Of a DNA stretch of 64,000 bases, positions 1 to 11,660 are shown in pieces. The DNA is from Litoditis marina. Lineage: Eukaryota; Nematoda; Chromadorea; Rhabditida; Rhabditidae. The stretch is from positions 53,957,902 through 54,021,901 of the forward strand of contig OZ038433.1 in NCBI GenBank assembly GCA_964036275.1. The letters run 5' to 3'. Both the position numbers and the translations under genes were made by a program. The first letter of the stretch is position 1. Every line of letters begins with the position of its first letter. The notes under the pieces are model-generated. The model saw only the letters and a list, made by a program, of their open reading frames with translations. It searched no databases and was not told where the DNA came from.

Positions 1-880
1 AGAATTCAGTAAGTAAACAGTCATAGTTTACTAAATCATTACTGAAAAGTTTATAAACTACTACTATCCTAATGCGCCAATAAACTATCAGTATTTTTTT
101 AGTAAATCAGTTTCGTATGACTATCAGTTTCGTATGATTCGCGTGAAAATAATGTTAGGGAGTAGTGTTCCATTCTGATAAGTTGTTTTAATTGTTTCCA
201 ACTGTATTTCCTATTGTTTATTCTATGCACGGTTTTTACCCAGCAGTTGTGCGATCGTTGCATCAAGTGACAAGTCCGTTGGTTTTTATTGTTCATCACG
301 TAGCCGTGTGCTGTTTGAAGTTAAGTTTTTGATGATACCATCGTTTTTCTATCTATCTGCTTTTGTTTTGTAGTTATATTATTGCGTTTATATAAATCAA
401 AGTGCCAAAGTGTCCGTGTTTGAGTATATTGGTTGCATACCATACTCTTGTCTCTCTCATTTTGCTATTGCGGTATTTTCTATCCTTTTCAAATAGTAAC
501 TATGAGCGCGATACGCAGCGGAACAGTGCACTGATCAGAAAAAGGTTTGCAGTGGGATATAGTGTCCCACCACGGCAACTTTGTGGATGGAGCTCAATAC
601 AAGTTGAATCGCAAAAATTACTGTAGACGAGAACGCTGTGCGCTCCCACCTAGAAGACTATCTACTGATTGGCACTGTTTGACCAACCGTGACCAACCAG
701 GACTACATACGGAGCACCGCCAATACTGTTTCTCGCGGGCTTTCGACCAAGGTGGTGAAAACTCTGTGTGGTTTTACTTCGCCTCGAAATGGTCAAAGTG
801 GACAGCGTTTGACTATCGCTCCACAGACCTGAGTTTTATCCCCATTGCCGCGATATCTGTTTGGCGTGATCTCGAAATTG
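1..880. other. No supported gene; weak coding-like stretch at 480-900
   Basis: The first ~470 bases are AT-rich with nothing recognisable. Bases 547-900 are less AT-rich and open in one plus frame with a normal-looking amino-acid mix. No splice-framed exon structure, start context or recognisable domain supports a gene. The reading frame then runs into the repeat that begins near 890. It could be a gene relic or chance. Confidence 0.3.
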
Positions 881-888
881 AGGGGCTG

Positions 889-1290
889 ATTCTGTCAAGG
901 TCCCAAAATCCCAATGTCCCATTCCAATGTTCCAATGTCCCATTTCAAAGACCAAAACCAAATGTCTCAATGTCTCATTTTATAGTCCCAATGTCCTATT
1001 CCAATGTCCCATTTCAAAATTTTCTCGTCGAGTAACGACGTCCTTCGGTGTCTGCATTCTGCTCATTTGTCATAATTTGTCGTCTGCGTCTCTAACACTC
1101 TGTGTCTGGCGTTCTCTCACGTCTACACCCTCTCTCACACTAATGTCCCGCACTCTCCGCCTAATGCAAGTCTCTAACTTGCTCTAGAATAGTCGAGGCC
1201 CCGCATGGAAACGAGACATTGGGACATTGCAATGAGACTTTGAGACTTTGAAATGAGACATCGAGACATTGCGACATTGAAATGAGACCT
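889..1290. mobile_element. Inverted-repeat element with AATGTCCCA-word arms
   Basis: The left arm (about 899-1020) repeats words such as CAATGTCCCATT and AATGTCTCA. The right arm (about 1205-1290) carries the reverse-complement words (GGGACATTG, GAGACATTG) in similar density. The ~180-bp centre is unrelated. This looks like a MITE whose terminal inverted repeats are made of short tandem words, as in other elements of this window. No clear target duplication was found. Confidence 0.5.
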
Positions 1291-1339
1291 TCAGAGAATC
1301 AGCTTCTGAGACATGTGAAAATGTTCCCCAATACAGTGA

Positions 1340-3117
1340 AGAATGTACGGATGAGGCTGAAGCAACCTATATGTTTTGTTCCTTTCGCATACCTGGGTGT
1401 AGTAGTAATAGTAGTAGTAGGCGTGGTGGTGGTGGTGGTAGTGCTGCAAAGTCTCCATATAAAGCAAACCATATCGAAACACTTGAGAAACGTAGTATCA
1501 ACTTTTTCTCTCAGAAACACGGCTAAAACCTATACGATTTGTCCTTTTTGCGTACCTGGGTGTAGTAGTCGTGGTAGGTGTAGTAGTGGTGATGGTAGTA
1601 CGGCAATACTATATATAAAACCCTATTGAAACATTTAAGAAGAATATTCACAGCTTTTTCTCCTAAAATTACGACTGAACCCTATACGTTTTATTCTTTT
1701 CGCTTACCTGGGTGTAGTAGTAGTAGTAGGTGTGGTAGTGGTGGTGGTGGTACTGCAATGATTGGATTTGAAATCACATTGAAAGATTTCAGAAGCGTAT
1801 TCTCAGCTTTTCTCACAAAATTACGGGTGAACCTTATACGTTTTAATTTTTTTTGTTTACCTGGGTGTAGTAGTAGTAGTAGGTGTGGTAGTGGTGGTGG
1901 TAGTACTGCAATGATTATATTTTAAACAATATTGAAACATTTTAGAAGCGTATTTCCAGCTATTTCTCCTAAAACTACGGCTGAACCCTACACGTTTTGT
2001 TCTTTTCGCTTACCTGGGTGTAGTAGTGGTAGTAGTAGTAGGTAGTGGTGGTGGTAGTGCTGCACATATTACATTTAAAACCATATTGAAACATTTCAGA
2101 GTCGTATTCTCAGCTTTTTTTCTTTAAATTACGCCTAAACTCTCTATGTTTTGTTCTTTTCGCTTACCTGGGTGTAGTAGTGGTAGTAGGTGTGGTAGTG
2201 GTGGTGGTAGTGCTGCAAATATTATATATAAAACCATAGTGAAACATTTCAGAGTCGTATTCTCAGCTTTTTTCTTCAAATTACGCCTAAACCCTCTATG
2301 TTTTGTTCTTTTCGCTTACCTGGGTGTAGTAGTGGTAGTAGGTGTGGTAGTGGTGGTGGTAGTGCTGCAAATATTATATATAAAACCATAGTGAAACATT
2401 TCAGAGTCGTATTCTCAGCTTTTTTCTTCAAATTACGCCTAAACCCTCTATGTTTTGTTCTTTTCGCTTACCTGGGTGTAGTAGTGGTAGTAGGTGTGGT
2501 AGTGGTGGTGGTAGTGCTGCAAATATTATACTTAAAACCATAGTGAAACATTTCAGAGTCGTATTCTCAGCTTTTTTTCTTTAAATTACGACTGAACCCT
2601 ATACGTGTTGTGCTTTTGCTTACCTGGGTGTAGTAGTAGTAGTGGTAGGTGTGGTGGAGGTGGTGGTAGTGCTGCAAATATTATACTTAAAACCATAGTG
2701 AAACATTTCAGAGTCGTATTCTCAGCTTTTTTTCTTTAAATTACGACTGAACCCTTTCTTTTGGTTCACTGGGTGTAGTGGTAGTAGTAGTAGTAGTAGT
2801 AGTAGGTGTGGTTGTGGTGGTAGTAGTACTGCAAATACTATGTTAATAACCACACTGAAACATTTATGAATCGTATTCTCAGCTTTTAATCTCAGAACCA
2901 CGTCTCAAACCTGAACTTAATTTGTACCTGGGTATAGTGGTAGTAGTAGTAGGTGTAGTAGTAGTGGTGGTAATATTGCAAAGACTTTATTCGAAACCAT
3001 ATTCAAACATTTCAGAGACTATATTGAAACCCATACTGAAACATTTATAAGAATCGTATTCTCAGCTTTTCATCTCAGAACCACATCTCAAACCTATATG
3101 TTTGTTCATACCTGGGT

Positions 3118-3163
<46 letters not shown>

Positions 3164-3620
3164 GTGTGGTGGTAGTGGTGGTAGTACTGCAAAGACTATA
3201 TTTAAAACCGTATTGGAACATTCAAGAGACTATATTGCAACCCATACTGAAACATGTATAAGAATCGTATTCTCAGCTTTTCATCTCAGAACCACATCTC
3301 AAACCTATATGTTTGTTCATACCTGGGTGTAGTAGTAGTAGTGGGTGTGGTAGTGGTGGTGGTAGTACTGCAAATGCAATGTTTAAAACTCATACAGAAA
3401 CATTTAAGAATCGTATTCTCAGCTTTTTATCTCAGAACCACATCTCAAACCTATATGTTTGTTCATACCTGGGTGTAGTAGTAGTAGTGGGTGTGGTAGT
3501 GGTAGTGGTAGTACTGCAAATACAATGTTTAAAACTCATACCGAAACATTTAAGAATCGTATTCTCAGCTTTTTATCTCAGAACCACATATCAAACCTAT
3601 ACGTTTTTTCATACCTGGGT

Positions 3621-3651
<31 letters not shown>

Positions 3652-4460
3652 GTGTGGTAGTAGTGGTGGTAGTACTGCAAATACTATATTTAAAACCGTA
3701 TTGGAACATTCAAGAGACTATATTGCAACCCATACTGAAACATGTATAAGAATCGTTTTCTCAGCTTTTCATCTCAGAACCACATCTCAAACCTATATGT
3801 TTGTTCATACCTGGGTGTAGTAGTAGTAGTGGGTGTGGTAGTGGTGGTGGTAGTACTGCAAATGCAATGTTTAAAACTCATACAGAAACATTCAATAATC
3901 GTATTCTCAGCTTTTTATCTCAAAACCACATCTCAAACCTATATGTTTGTTCATACCTGGGTGTAGTAGTAGTAGTGGGTGTGGTAGTGGTAGTGGTAGT
4001 ACTGCAAATACAATGTTTAAAACTCATACAGAAACATTGAAGAATCGTATTCATAGCTTTTCATCTCAGAACCACGTCTCAAACCTGTACGTTTTTGCAT
4101 ACCTCGGTGTAGTAGTTGTAGTAGTAGGTATGGTAGTGGTGGTGGTAGTACTGCAAAGACTATATTTAAAACCATATTGAAACACTTTAGAATCGTGTTC
4201 TAAGCTTTATCTCTCAGAAACACGGCTCAAACTTGCGTTTTCTTCTGTGCATAACTTGGTGTAGTAGTAATAGTAGTAGTACTAGGTGTAGTAATGGTAG
4301 TACTAGGGGTCGTTGTAGCAGTACTGGGTGTGGTAGTGGTAGTATTGCAATCACTACATTGTAAAAGCAGGTTCTCACAGATTGTTTTTCGAAAATGTGG
4401 CTCAAACCTATACGTTCTGTTTTTTTCGCATACCTGGGTGTAAATCGTACATTCTCAAAC
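1340..4460 (+). repeat. Satellite array, ~150-bp unit, about 20 copies
   Basis: Each unit contains ACCTGGGTGTAGTAG, a (GTA)n/(GGT)n core, TACTGCAAATA, AAACCATATTGAAACATT and CGTATTCTCAGCTTTT. Unit starts are visible near 1391, 1554, 1708, 1858, 2011, 2167, 2318, 2469, 2621, 2768, 2926, 3110, 3329, 3468, 3613, 3808, 3956, 4101, 4254 and 4433. Units near 2146-2570 are almost identical (152-bp period); edge units are more diverged, as unequal exchange would give. The many overlapping open frames rich in Val or Ser/Gly are by-products of the triplet core, not genes. The same family recurs at 39.1-41.5 kb. Confidence 0.9.
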
Positions 4461-4946
4461 CATATTGAACGTCGGATGTAACAGAGATTTAACATTTTTG
4501 AGCTATGCTTTCATGAGTTTTTATTCTCGACCCAGGTGTAGATCACAGTTTTTGATCTATCTGTGGGGTCAGTTGTCTGCTCGAATACTGACTTTATAAG
4601 ATTTAGAGAAAATAATAAAGTTCGTTTCACACATCGCTGGCCTGAGCGCTGCTTGTGGGTGCCGTGCCCACTATCGTAGCTGAGTTCAATAGCCAACTTA
4701 GTCGTAGAGTTGTGGACCCCGTATCAGCCCTTGTGCGTATCATTGATCTGCACATTATCTCTTCCGCTAGCAAATAATCGGCGCCCTCTCGCCCTCAGAA
4801 AATTCATGATTCAATGAGCTAGCCCCTTTGTAGCAGCATCGACAAGAGAGTGTGCGATAAGAAAATGCTGAATATTTCATTCACGTACTTCATGGTTTTT
4901 CATGATAATAGCTTTCGAAGTAGCACTGAAAGCTTTCTGATTCATA
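4461..4946. other. Intergenic, nothing recognised
   Basis: I see no exon-like open stretch, RNA gene or strong repeat. Bases near 4655-4710 weakly resemble the sequence near 38950 and 39765 (GCTGAGTTCATTACCCAGC-like), so this may be a shared satellite flank. Confidence 0.4.
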
Positions 4947-5152
4947 GACGCGGTCGATCGGTTCAGAATCGGTCGGCGCATGTCCAACTGGCGGTCGGTG
5001 GCGATCGGTGATAAGAGTGTGGGTCGGCATGTGTATAGCTGGCGGTCGGTAATGAACCAGTATAGGTAATCGTCTAACTACGGTTTTTCTTACCGACCAA
5101 CCGACCGCCAGTTGGACATGTGCCGACCGAGCCTGAACCGACCGACCGCGTC
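4947..5152. mobile_element. Short inverted-repeat element (GACGCGGTCG ends)
   Basis: Bases 4947-5003 (GACGCGGTCGATCGGTTC onward) match the reverse complement of about 5095-5152 over more than 50 bases, including the word CATGTCCAACTGGCGGTCGGT. The spacer holds a further partial copy of TGGCGGTCGGT. This is a MITE-like foldback. Flanks share only TGAT, so a target duplication is not convincing. Confidence 0.6.
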
Positions 5153-5154
5153 TT

Positions 5155-5935
5155 GATCAATTACCCTGTTACTGAAACCAGTTTAATTAGTTCCCAACTG
5201 GACTCAGTTCGCTGTATGAAATTAGGGACGGAACTCATGACTTTTTCTATTAAAGATGGCTCGAAATACTTGAAACAACCTTAGAATGATGATGCAATGC
5301 CGCTAACAGTCATGAAGGCATATTTTTCAGGAAGCGATCAACTTTATTTCGATCTGAGTTGATTGAGCTCTCTGGAAAATCTCTGGCTGGCTGGCAAATG
5401 ATCTGGTAAAAGGCAACGCCGACGCTCTGCACACGCAACGCGAGAGGGGGCAGGAATACAATACTTCCTATGAGTCCAGCTCGAAAATTGATAGAATATA
5501 CTTCTGAGAAGCTTATTGAACTCTTGGTAATTTCATACCTCGGATCAATAGTAGTGTTCATGGTGGCAGTACAAGGTGTATCAGCGGTTGATGTAGTACT
5601 GAAAAATATTACAGTATAATGACCGTATTTGAGCAGGAGACTAGTGTTTTTAGCTGAAACTCGAAACTGTTATCAATTAGATTTTTTATTAGATTTTTCC
5701 CCATGTTTTCTTGGAGTCATTATATTTCACTACACACCGATAGAGATATCGTTCTTCATCTGGGCGTACCCTCAGTATTCGAAATGTACCACTACACGAT
5801 AAAGTTTGTTGAACGTTCTGTAATAAACTGTTGTATCCCTATTTTCAGCACTGCCCTCATTCTTCGATACAAATTGCGACAGATTGAAATTGAGAGAAAG
5901 TTTCACGCTAAAAACGTACACTGTTGTATTATAGT
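5155..5935. other. Intergenic; degenerate satellite-like patch at about 5528-5640
   Basis: Bases 5528-5640 faintly resemble the satellite unit (TTTCATACCTCGG, GTAGTACTG, then a CGTATTT word). No coding exon is supported elsewhere in this stretch. Confidence 0.35.
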
Positions 5936-5937
5936 TT

Positions 5938-6090
5938 AGGCAACGCTGTTCGCAGTCTAGTTCTCCCAGTACATTTTCGCAGACATACAGACAGACCGAA
6001 TCGCAGGTATCAGTTCTGAAATTTCAACCACTCTGAAATGTTTCGGTTCATGTTCACCAACAACATTGGGCACCATCACGTCAACAACTT
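5938..6090 (+). repeat. Dispersed repeat, partner at 41607-41745
   Basis: The stretch starting GGCAACGCTGTTCGCAGTCT, with a CGAATCGCAGG word about 60 bases later, is repeated with substitutions at 41607-41745. Both copies are AT-moderate and non-coding by eye. The family is not identified. Confidence 0.6.
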
Positions 6091-6364
6091 TGTGGCCAAA
6101 CGTTTTGGCTCCGAATCACAGCCTATTATAGAAAACTCCTAATAATTCTACTTGATGTCAAATTTACGGCTGAAATTTCCGATTCTAACCTCAAAGGAAT
6201 ATTCTAGAACTTACTAGTATTGCTAATCGAGTTGAATCTTTTGAGTTTTCGAGTTGTCGAGTTTGGGCAAAAACCCAGTTTACAAAGGACTCTAAACTAT
6301 TCGGGTGTTTCGAGTCGACTCGACTTTCTAGTGATTTCGAACCGCATTTTTGGTGAACATTACG

Positions 6365-6635
6365 TTGTTATTTTATTTTTATAATGGAAAATGCCTACCG
6401 GTGGGCATGACAAAAAAATGCCAGTAAAAGAATGAATAGAAGCCGCATTCTTCTACACTGAAACAGTAGGGAATGGAGTTCTTTCCGATAGCAAGGCGAC
6501 ACTCGTTGAAAGCTGTTTAATATTCCGCTTCCATTCCAGTTTTGCACTGAATACACACGGCAGTTTAGTATTTTCGAGAGAAATCTTAGAAAGGAATATT
6601 TCATGCTCATTATACGCAATCCATACGAATTTGTT
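6365..6635 (-). repeat. Dispersed ~250-bp repeat, copy 1 of 3
   Basis: Contains GCATTCTTCTACACTGAA, then GTTTAATATTCCGCTTCCAT and GCACTGAATA in the same order as at 43525-43765 and 49765-49955. Orientation is arbitrary. I see no coding potential or ends with inverted repeats. It may be a retroposon or MITE fragment. Upstream, 6230-6345 holds a decayed relative of the TCGAGTTTT-rich MITE seen at 30301. Confidence 0.6.
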
Positions 6636-6939
6636 GCCGGAAAGAGATGGGGGACTTTATAGACTGTACTTCTGAATGAAAGAACAGAATCCGACCGGTA
6701 TGTTTGTACTTTTTAGAAAACTCTCGTCAAGCAGAAAATTTGCATAGCTTTTCGCGCATGGTAACAAAATTTCATGCTAACTGTACAGAAAAAGATATTC
6801 AAAAAGAGAACATTTCTATACTAAAAATTTCTCCAAAAAGTTACGCACGCATACATCAATGGAAATATTAGGTTTCACTTTTTATGTGTTGTGAAATGAA
6901 GCTCAGATACAGAATCTAAATAGAAAATCAAATCTCGGA

Positions 6940-7460
6940 GAGCAGGCCGCCTATGGCGTGCCCGAAAAAGTCTGGCCGTGGGCGAATTCTTTCAAACCTC
7001 AGGCCGTGGGCGAATTCTTTCAAACGCGGTCGGTCGCGGGTTTCGTAATTTTATGGACATTTTCAAAATTTTGTACGGGTGAACTTGGCGGTGTATGTAC
7101 GTGCGCGTGGTCGCGCTATAGTTTTGAGAACGCTACAGTTTTGAGAACAAAATGTTCAATGTTCAATAATGTTCAAGGTAGGTAATTTTTGAAAAATGAA
7201 AAATTCATTCATTCTGTTCTGAGATGAAAGCTCGTACCTCACGTATAGGTAATGTTTTGAATATGGTTTCGTGATTTTATGGACATTTTTTAAATTTTTT
7301 ACGTAGGTGAACTCGGCGCTGTATGTACGTGCGCGTGGTCGCGCCACATTTCTGAGAACACGGAAAAATATGAACGATTTTGGTTTTTCAATGCGAACAA
7401 TATCCACTAATCAGCTCGAACAGCTCGAACCTCCAAACTGAAGAAGAACAGTCCCTTCAA
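6940..7460 (+). repeat. Dispersed repeat with a GC-rich GTGCGCGTGGTCGCGC core, two copies
   Basis: Bases 7030-7135 and 7255-7460 are two copies of a repeat containing TTTTATGGACATTTT and then GTGCGCGTGGTCGCGC. A third copy lies at 35830-36310, with colinear upstream sequence (GAGATGAAAG, ACCTCACGTA) and downstream sequence (AACCTCCAAA). The GC-rich core is much better conserved than its AT-rich surroundings. Confidence 0.7.
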
Positions 7461-7749
7461 ACCGGACAGCTGGAGCACGCTGGAGGTGGGTGGCGGGTAG
7501 CATTAGACTGTTGAACGCAGCTATACCGACCTGTCATAGCCTGGCTGCAAATGACGCAACCAGTGACCGTATTCACCAATCCTCGGGAAGTTGAAACACC
7601 ATCCCGCGGGAAGGTGGAACAGAAAAAAAGTGGGCTGATGAGAAGGGCCGCGGTACGCTTTTTGTTTAGCTTTCCGCGACATGGGTGAATACGGCCACTA
7701 TAACCTCCCTCTATAGATCATGAGGGCACGAAAGCTGTCAAATAGCCAG

Positions 7750-8850
7750 GATTTTCCAATGGATTAAAGAGATTTCCACTGTTTCTAACTACTAACTACT
7801 ATCTAGCGAAACCACAGCCAAGGAAACGAGCTTGGTAAATATAGCGTGGAAATAAGACCCTGTTGAGCTTGACTCTAGATTGACATTGTGAAGAGGCATG
7901 AGAGGTGTAGCGTATGTGAGAGACTTCCGCCGCCAATGAAATACCACCACTTTCATCGATTCTTTACTTATTAGGTAATGCGGGGATTGGGCTTCGGCTC
8001 TTTCTACTTGGTGTTAACCGTGGTCTCCTGGTGACTGCGTGATTTTCGCCGAAGACAGTGTCAGGCGGGGAGTTTGACTGGGGCGGTACGTCTGTCAAAT
8101 CGTAACGCAAATGTCCTGAGGCTAGCCCAGAGGGGACGGAAACCTCTCGTAGAGCAAAAGGGCAGAAGCTCGCTTGATCTTGACTTTCAGTACGAGTACA
8201 GACCGCGAACGCGTGACCTATCGATCCTTTTAATCCAGATTATTTTTGGTAAGAGGTGTCAGAAAAGTACCATAGGGATACCTGGCTTGTGGCATCCGAG
8301 CGTCCATAAGACGTTGCTTTTTTATCTTTCCATTGTCCTTTCCTATCATTGCGAAGCGGAATTCGCCAAGCGTTGGATTGTTCACCCATAATAGGGAACA
8401 TGAGCTGAGTTTGGATTGTCGTGAGACAGGTTAGTTTACCCTACTGTAGACTAATTGTTGCGATAGTATTACTACTTTAGTGCGAGAGAAACAAGTAGTA
8501 CTAACATTGGGTTCATGGACTTGGTCGAACGGCCAATGGTCCGAAGCTACCACTAGTGATTACGACTGAACGCCTCTAAGTCACAATCCCGTCTAGTCAA
8601 GTCAGCAATAACTTTGTTTTCCGGTGTCTAGACGTATCTCTATCTTGTGGTAACGCAAAAGCCTTTGCCCTAGTATATGACCTGGCCGAGGAGGGGAATC
8701 TTCCTTGGTTGCCAAAGCCGGATTTCTCTGGTTCAACGTCGGGGCGCAAAATTATTTGCATACGACTTGTATACTGGTCAAGGTGTTGTATTCAGTAGAA
8801 CAGTATCTTCACACTGCTATCTGTTGATACTATCCTTTGATTGGCTGCTT
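7750..8850 (+). pseudogene. Decayed 3' fragment of large-subunit (28S) rRNA gene
   Basis: The order of landmarks matches the last ~1.1 kb of a eukaryotic 28S gene: CTATCTAGCGAAACCACAGC, then GACCCTGTTGAGCTTGACTC, AACCTCTCGTAGAGCAAAAG, GTGTCAGAAAAGT, CATTGCGAAGCGGAATTC and GATTACGACTGAACGCCTCT, ending with GTTCAACGTCGGGGCGC. It is not functional. The normally invariant peptidyl-transferase stretch reads GTACCATAGGGATACCTGG with lost and substituted bases. The sarcin-ricin loop core AGTACGAGAGGAAC reads AGTGCGAGAGAAAC. No 18S, 5.8S or 5' 28S sequence lies upstream, so this is a truncated copy outside the array. Its end was placed where I lose recognisable similarity. Confidence 0.85.
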
Positions 8851-8904
8851 TGTTCATTGCTTGGTTTTTCGGGACCTGTGAAGCGACCGGTTTTAAGGGT
8901 CGTC

Positions 8905-8937
8905 GCATCTCCCAAGTGCGTAGCACTTGGGAGATGC
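8905..8937. other. Perfect 15-bp hairpin just after the 28S fragment
   Basis: GCATCTCCCAAGTGC at 8905-8919 is followed by a 3-base loop (GTA) and its exact reverse complement at 8923-8937. There is no T-run behind it. It lies about 60-90 bases beyond the last 28S-like sequence. It could be a relic of rDNA spacer structure or a tiny foldback. Confidence 0.7.
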
Positions 8938-8939
8938 GC

Positions 8940-9440
8940 TCGATACCGCACGGGGCAATTTATATCCAATACGTTGAATACTATTTGATAATGCCCTTGA
9001 GCTTAACGTTAAAGTGAGTTTCTAAGAACCCAAAGTTCGATTAATTCTAACGTAAAATTTGCCGTTTGGGGGTGGTAAAAAAGCACTTTCAGGGAGTTTT
9101 GGGTAGCGAATCGAGGTTAAGTTTACTATTTAGACCATTTTGGGGCTTGAGTGGGATAATGTTATTACGTTAAGGTCGATTAAGTTCAATTTCAAACGTT
9201 AGGAGAAAACAGCGGATTGTGGGACTGTTGGACAACTGTTCGTTTGGCATTGTAGCCCTCTCGAACTTTTTGCTCAATTATCTAGCTATCTGTGAATTAC
9301 TCTGTGTTTGGGATGTTAAGGTAGTAAGTATTGTTACGTTATGGTCATTTAGGTAGACTTTTGAACGTTAAAGTTGTTTAGGGTGTTAAGCTTGAGATAG
9401 GACGGAGATAGAGGTTGACTAAAATATTTGCATGGCTTGA
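8940..9440. other. Possible rDNA spacer remnant; no gene
   Basis: T- and G-rich sequence with recurring AACGTTA and GTTACGTTA words follows the 28S fragment directly. This would fit intergenic spacer carried along with the rDNA copy, but I cannot verify it. No exon is visible. Confidence 0.3.
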
Positions 9441-9850
9441 TCTTCTACTTGAGCATACAGCGCTGACAGAATCAATCAACGTCCTGGCGCAACCGGCGCA
9501 AACCAGAAAAATTACATGTTATACAACTCTATAAGTTCTATAACATATCCAAAAATCAGTCAATGTAATGGTTTGGTTTCTCATATATGACATGGTATAT
9601 AATCAGCATCCTGGTATATAATCAGCGACCCGGCGCAATCCGCCCCAGGAATTTCGTACTTGACATTAGGTTTTCCTGAAATTCACATACGGTATACAAC
9701 TCCATCAGGGCTATAACATATAGAAAAAAAACCAGGCAATATAATGGTTTAGTTTTCGAGTTAGGCTTCATTCTAGACTTGAGCATACAGCGCTGACAGA
9801 ATCAAGCAGCGTCCCGGCGCAACCGGGGCAACCCAGAAAATTTCATTAGT
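9441..9850 (+). repeat. Direct repeat, ~330-bp period, two copies
   Basis: The block containing ACTTGAGCATACAGCGCTG and CGCAACCGG at about 9447-9512 recurs at 9777-9842. The intervening ATACAACTC ... CTATAACATAT motif also occurs twice in the same order. A short CCTGGTATATAATCAGC duplication lies inside at about 9590-9630. Confidence 0.7.
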
Positions 9851-11580
9851 TTTTCCTGATGGAATGAAAGGACAGTACAGAAACACAATAGCACACGCAC
9901 ACATACGCGCAAAATTACAAGAAGCAGTGTCGAATCTACTGTCTCGTTTGGACTACTGTGAAATCACTCGAGTGATTATCATGAAATCTACATTAGTAAA
10001 TGAACGAGTCTAGTTTGTAGATTGTGTGATGTGTGTGCAACGAACTGTGTTGTTCCCAACACTCTGTTGTTTTTGATAAGAGAAATCAAATCTTTGTTGT
10101 AGTTTGAATTCTATACAAGCCGTAGATCACGTACTCAGTTTTAAAAGTCCCAAGGTCGAACTACAGAGACCGCGGAGAGGGTAGCGCACACACACAGCGT
10201 GTACCTGCTGCTGAGATAGCGATATATTCGCTTGTAAGATACAACTCGATGTTTTCTACTTTTTCGCCAGGCCTGTTTTTTCCAAAGCATGAGAAATAAA
10301 CATGAGCTTGTTTTGTCTTTAATTTGAGTAGTTTTCTGACCAGAGTACGTATGCTAAAAGATCCCGGCACCTTCATCCCATCTTGCGTCTTTCTGTCAAG
10401 GCACCTTCCGCGCGAAATTGACTTGTAAACTGGGTGTTGATAATTGCAGCTGGGGTGTGCGTTTGTGTTTTGCGTGTGCTGCGTGCATGCTTCGCTGCTC
10501 GTGAATCGGGCGCCAAATAAACGAAATTCGAATTTTTCAATAGAATTTGATATTTTTCTTTACTTTTTCACTAATAACATATTAATTAGACATTATAACT
10601 GTTCTAATTAACTTGGCTATAATACTCTACTATGTTTCGAATTATGCCACTAGTTCCTGGTCAGTTTTAGGAAACATTTAGTCCATTGAAAAATGTAATT
10701 CCACATCACCTCACTTTTTGGGTAAACAATGTACTTGTTATTCTTCAAATGAGTCAAAAATAAGGCAACCCTTTGGACTGTCAAAGTACATCCCTCTTTG
10801 AGACTTGGTTGGAACGTAGAAATGAATATAAAAGCATGCTCTTAATGTGCCATATTTGTTATGTATGTATTTATATTTTAACTGACTTTAGCTAAAGCTA
10901 TTCTCAAACTGAAGGTATATTTCTAGAAGCGATTGGATCATTTATTGCCGACTTGCACAGCGAAAATCGGTAGAGAAGGATGTGAAAACAAGACAGGAGA
11001 ACATAAAGTGAGTTGCGAATGAAATTCCACGATTCAGTAGTGTAGTTTTGCTGACAGTTGACACAAATATGATATGAGATATTATCAACTTCACATGTAA
11101 AGCGGTAGCTCTAATGAACACGAGTGTAAGAGTAGAGTTTTCTCGAGACACTAGGAGAATAGCAATAACATTGATTTGAGAACTTCTCGTCTATCAGAAT
11201 GTTTACGAGTTCCAGGTCTCGGGAACTTGTGTACTTGAGAACTTAAGGAAGCGATTCAAACTAAGTTGTAGTTTGATTTGCGTGCACATTAGTATTTCGC
11301 TAATTACGCCTGAAATGCAGCAAAATCGAACTACAAATACAGCAGAAAAAGGCAATGAACAGTTTAAGATAGCTCAATCTTGAGCAATGCCTACTATTTT
11401 TCGATCCGGGTTAATCATTGCTGTTTACGATGATAATAGTAGAGCAGAATAGAATAAAAAAATTATAGTTTTGGTGGATTAGCTTTGTACTCAACACTCA
11501 AACTTTGTTGAGTTTGAGTTCATCCGTTTACAAGTTTAAGTTTAACTAGTTCACAAGTTCGATTTGTCAGTTGACGATTA
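9851..11580. other. Intergenic; one solo MITE end at 10343-10400
   Basis: Bases 10343-10400 (GAGTACGTATGCTAAAAGAT, then CACCTTCATCCCATC) match the left end of the MITEs at 48135 and 56009, but no paired right end is clear. The rest is AT-rich with no supported exon, RNA gene or array. Confidence 0.45.
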
Positions 11581-11582
11581 TT

Positions 11583-11660
11583 GTCAGTGCACCCATCGCG
11601 CACAATGAACTTTTATTTTTTTCAATCCAACTTTTATTTTTTTCAAAAAGAAATGTTTCG
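11583..11660 (+). repeat. Dispersed repeat, inverted partner at 27638-27712
   Basis: CAGTGCACCCATCGCGCACA, then two AACTTTTATTTTTTTCAA units and AAAAGAAATGTTT, occur here. They recur in reverse complement at 27638-27712. The two copies bracket the 12.5-kb transposon but lie outside its target duplications, so they are not part of it. Confidence 0.6.

Noticed and set aside
1340..4200. Many overlapping open frames rich in Val or Ser/Gly
   Set aside because: They follow the (GTA)n/(GGT)n cores and repeat with the satellite period; no start, splice or domain evidence.
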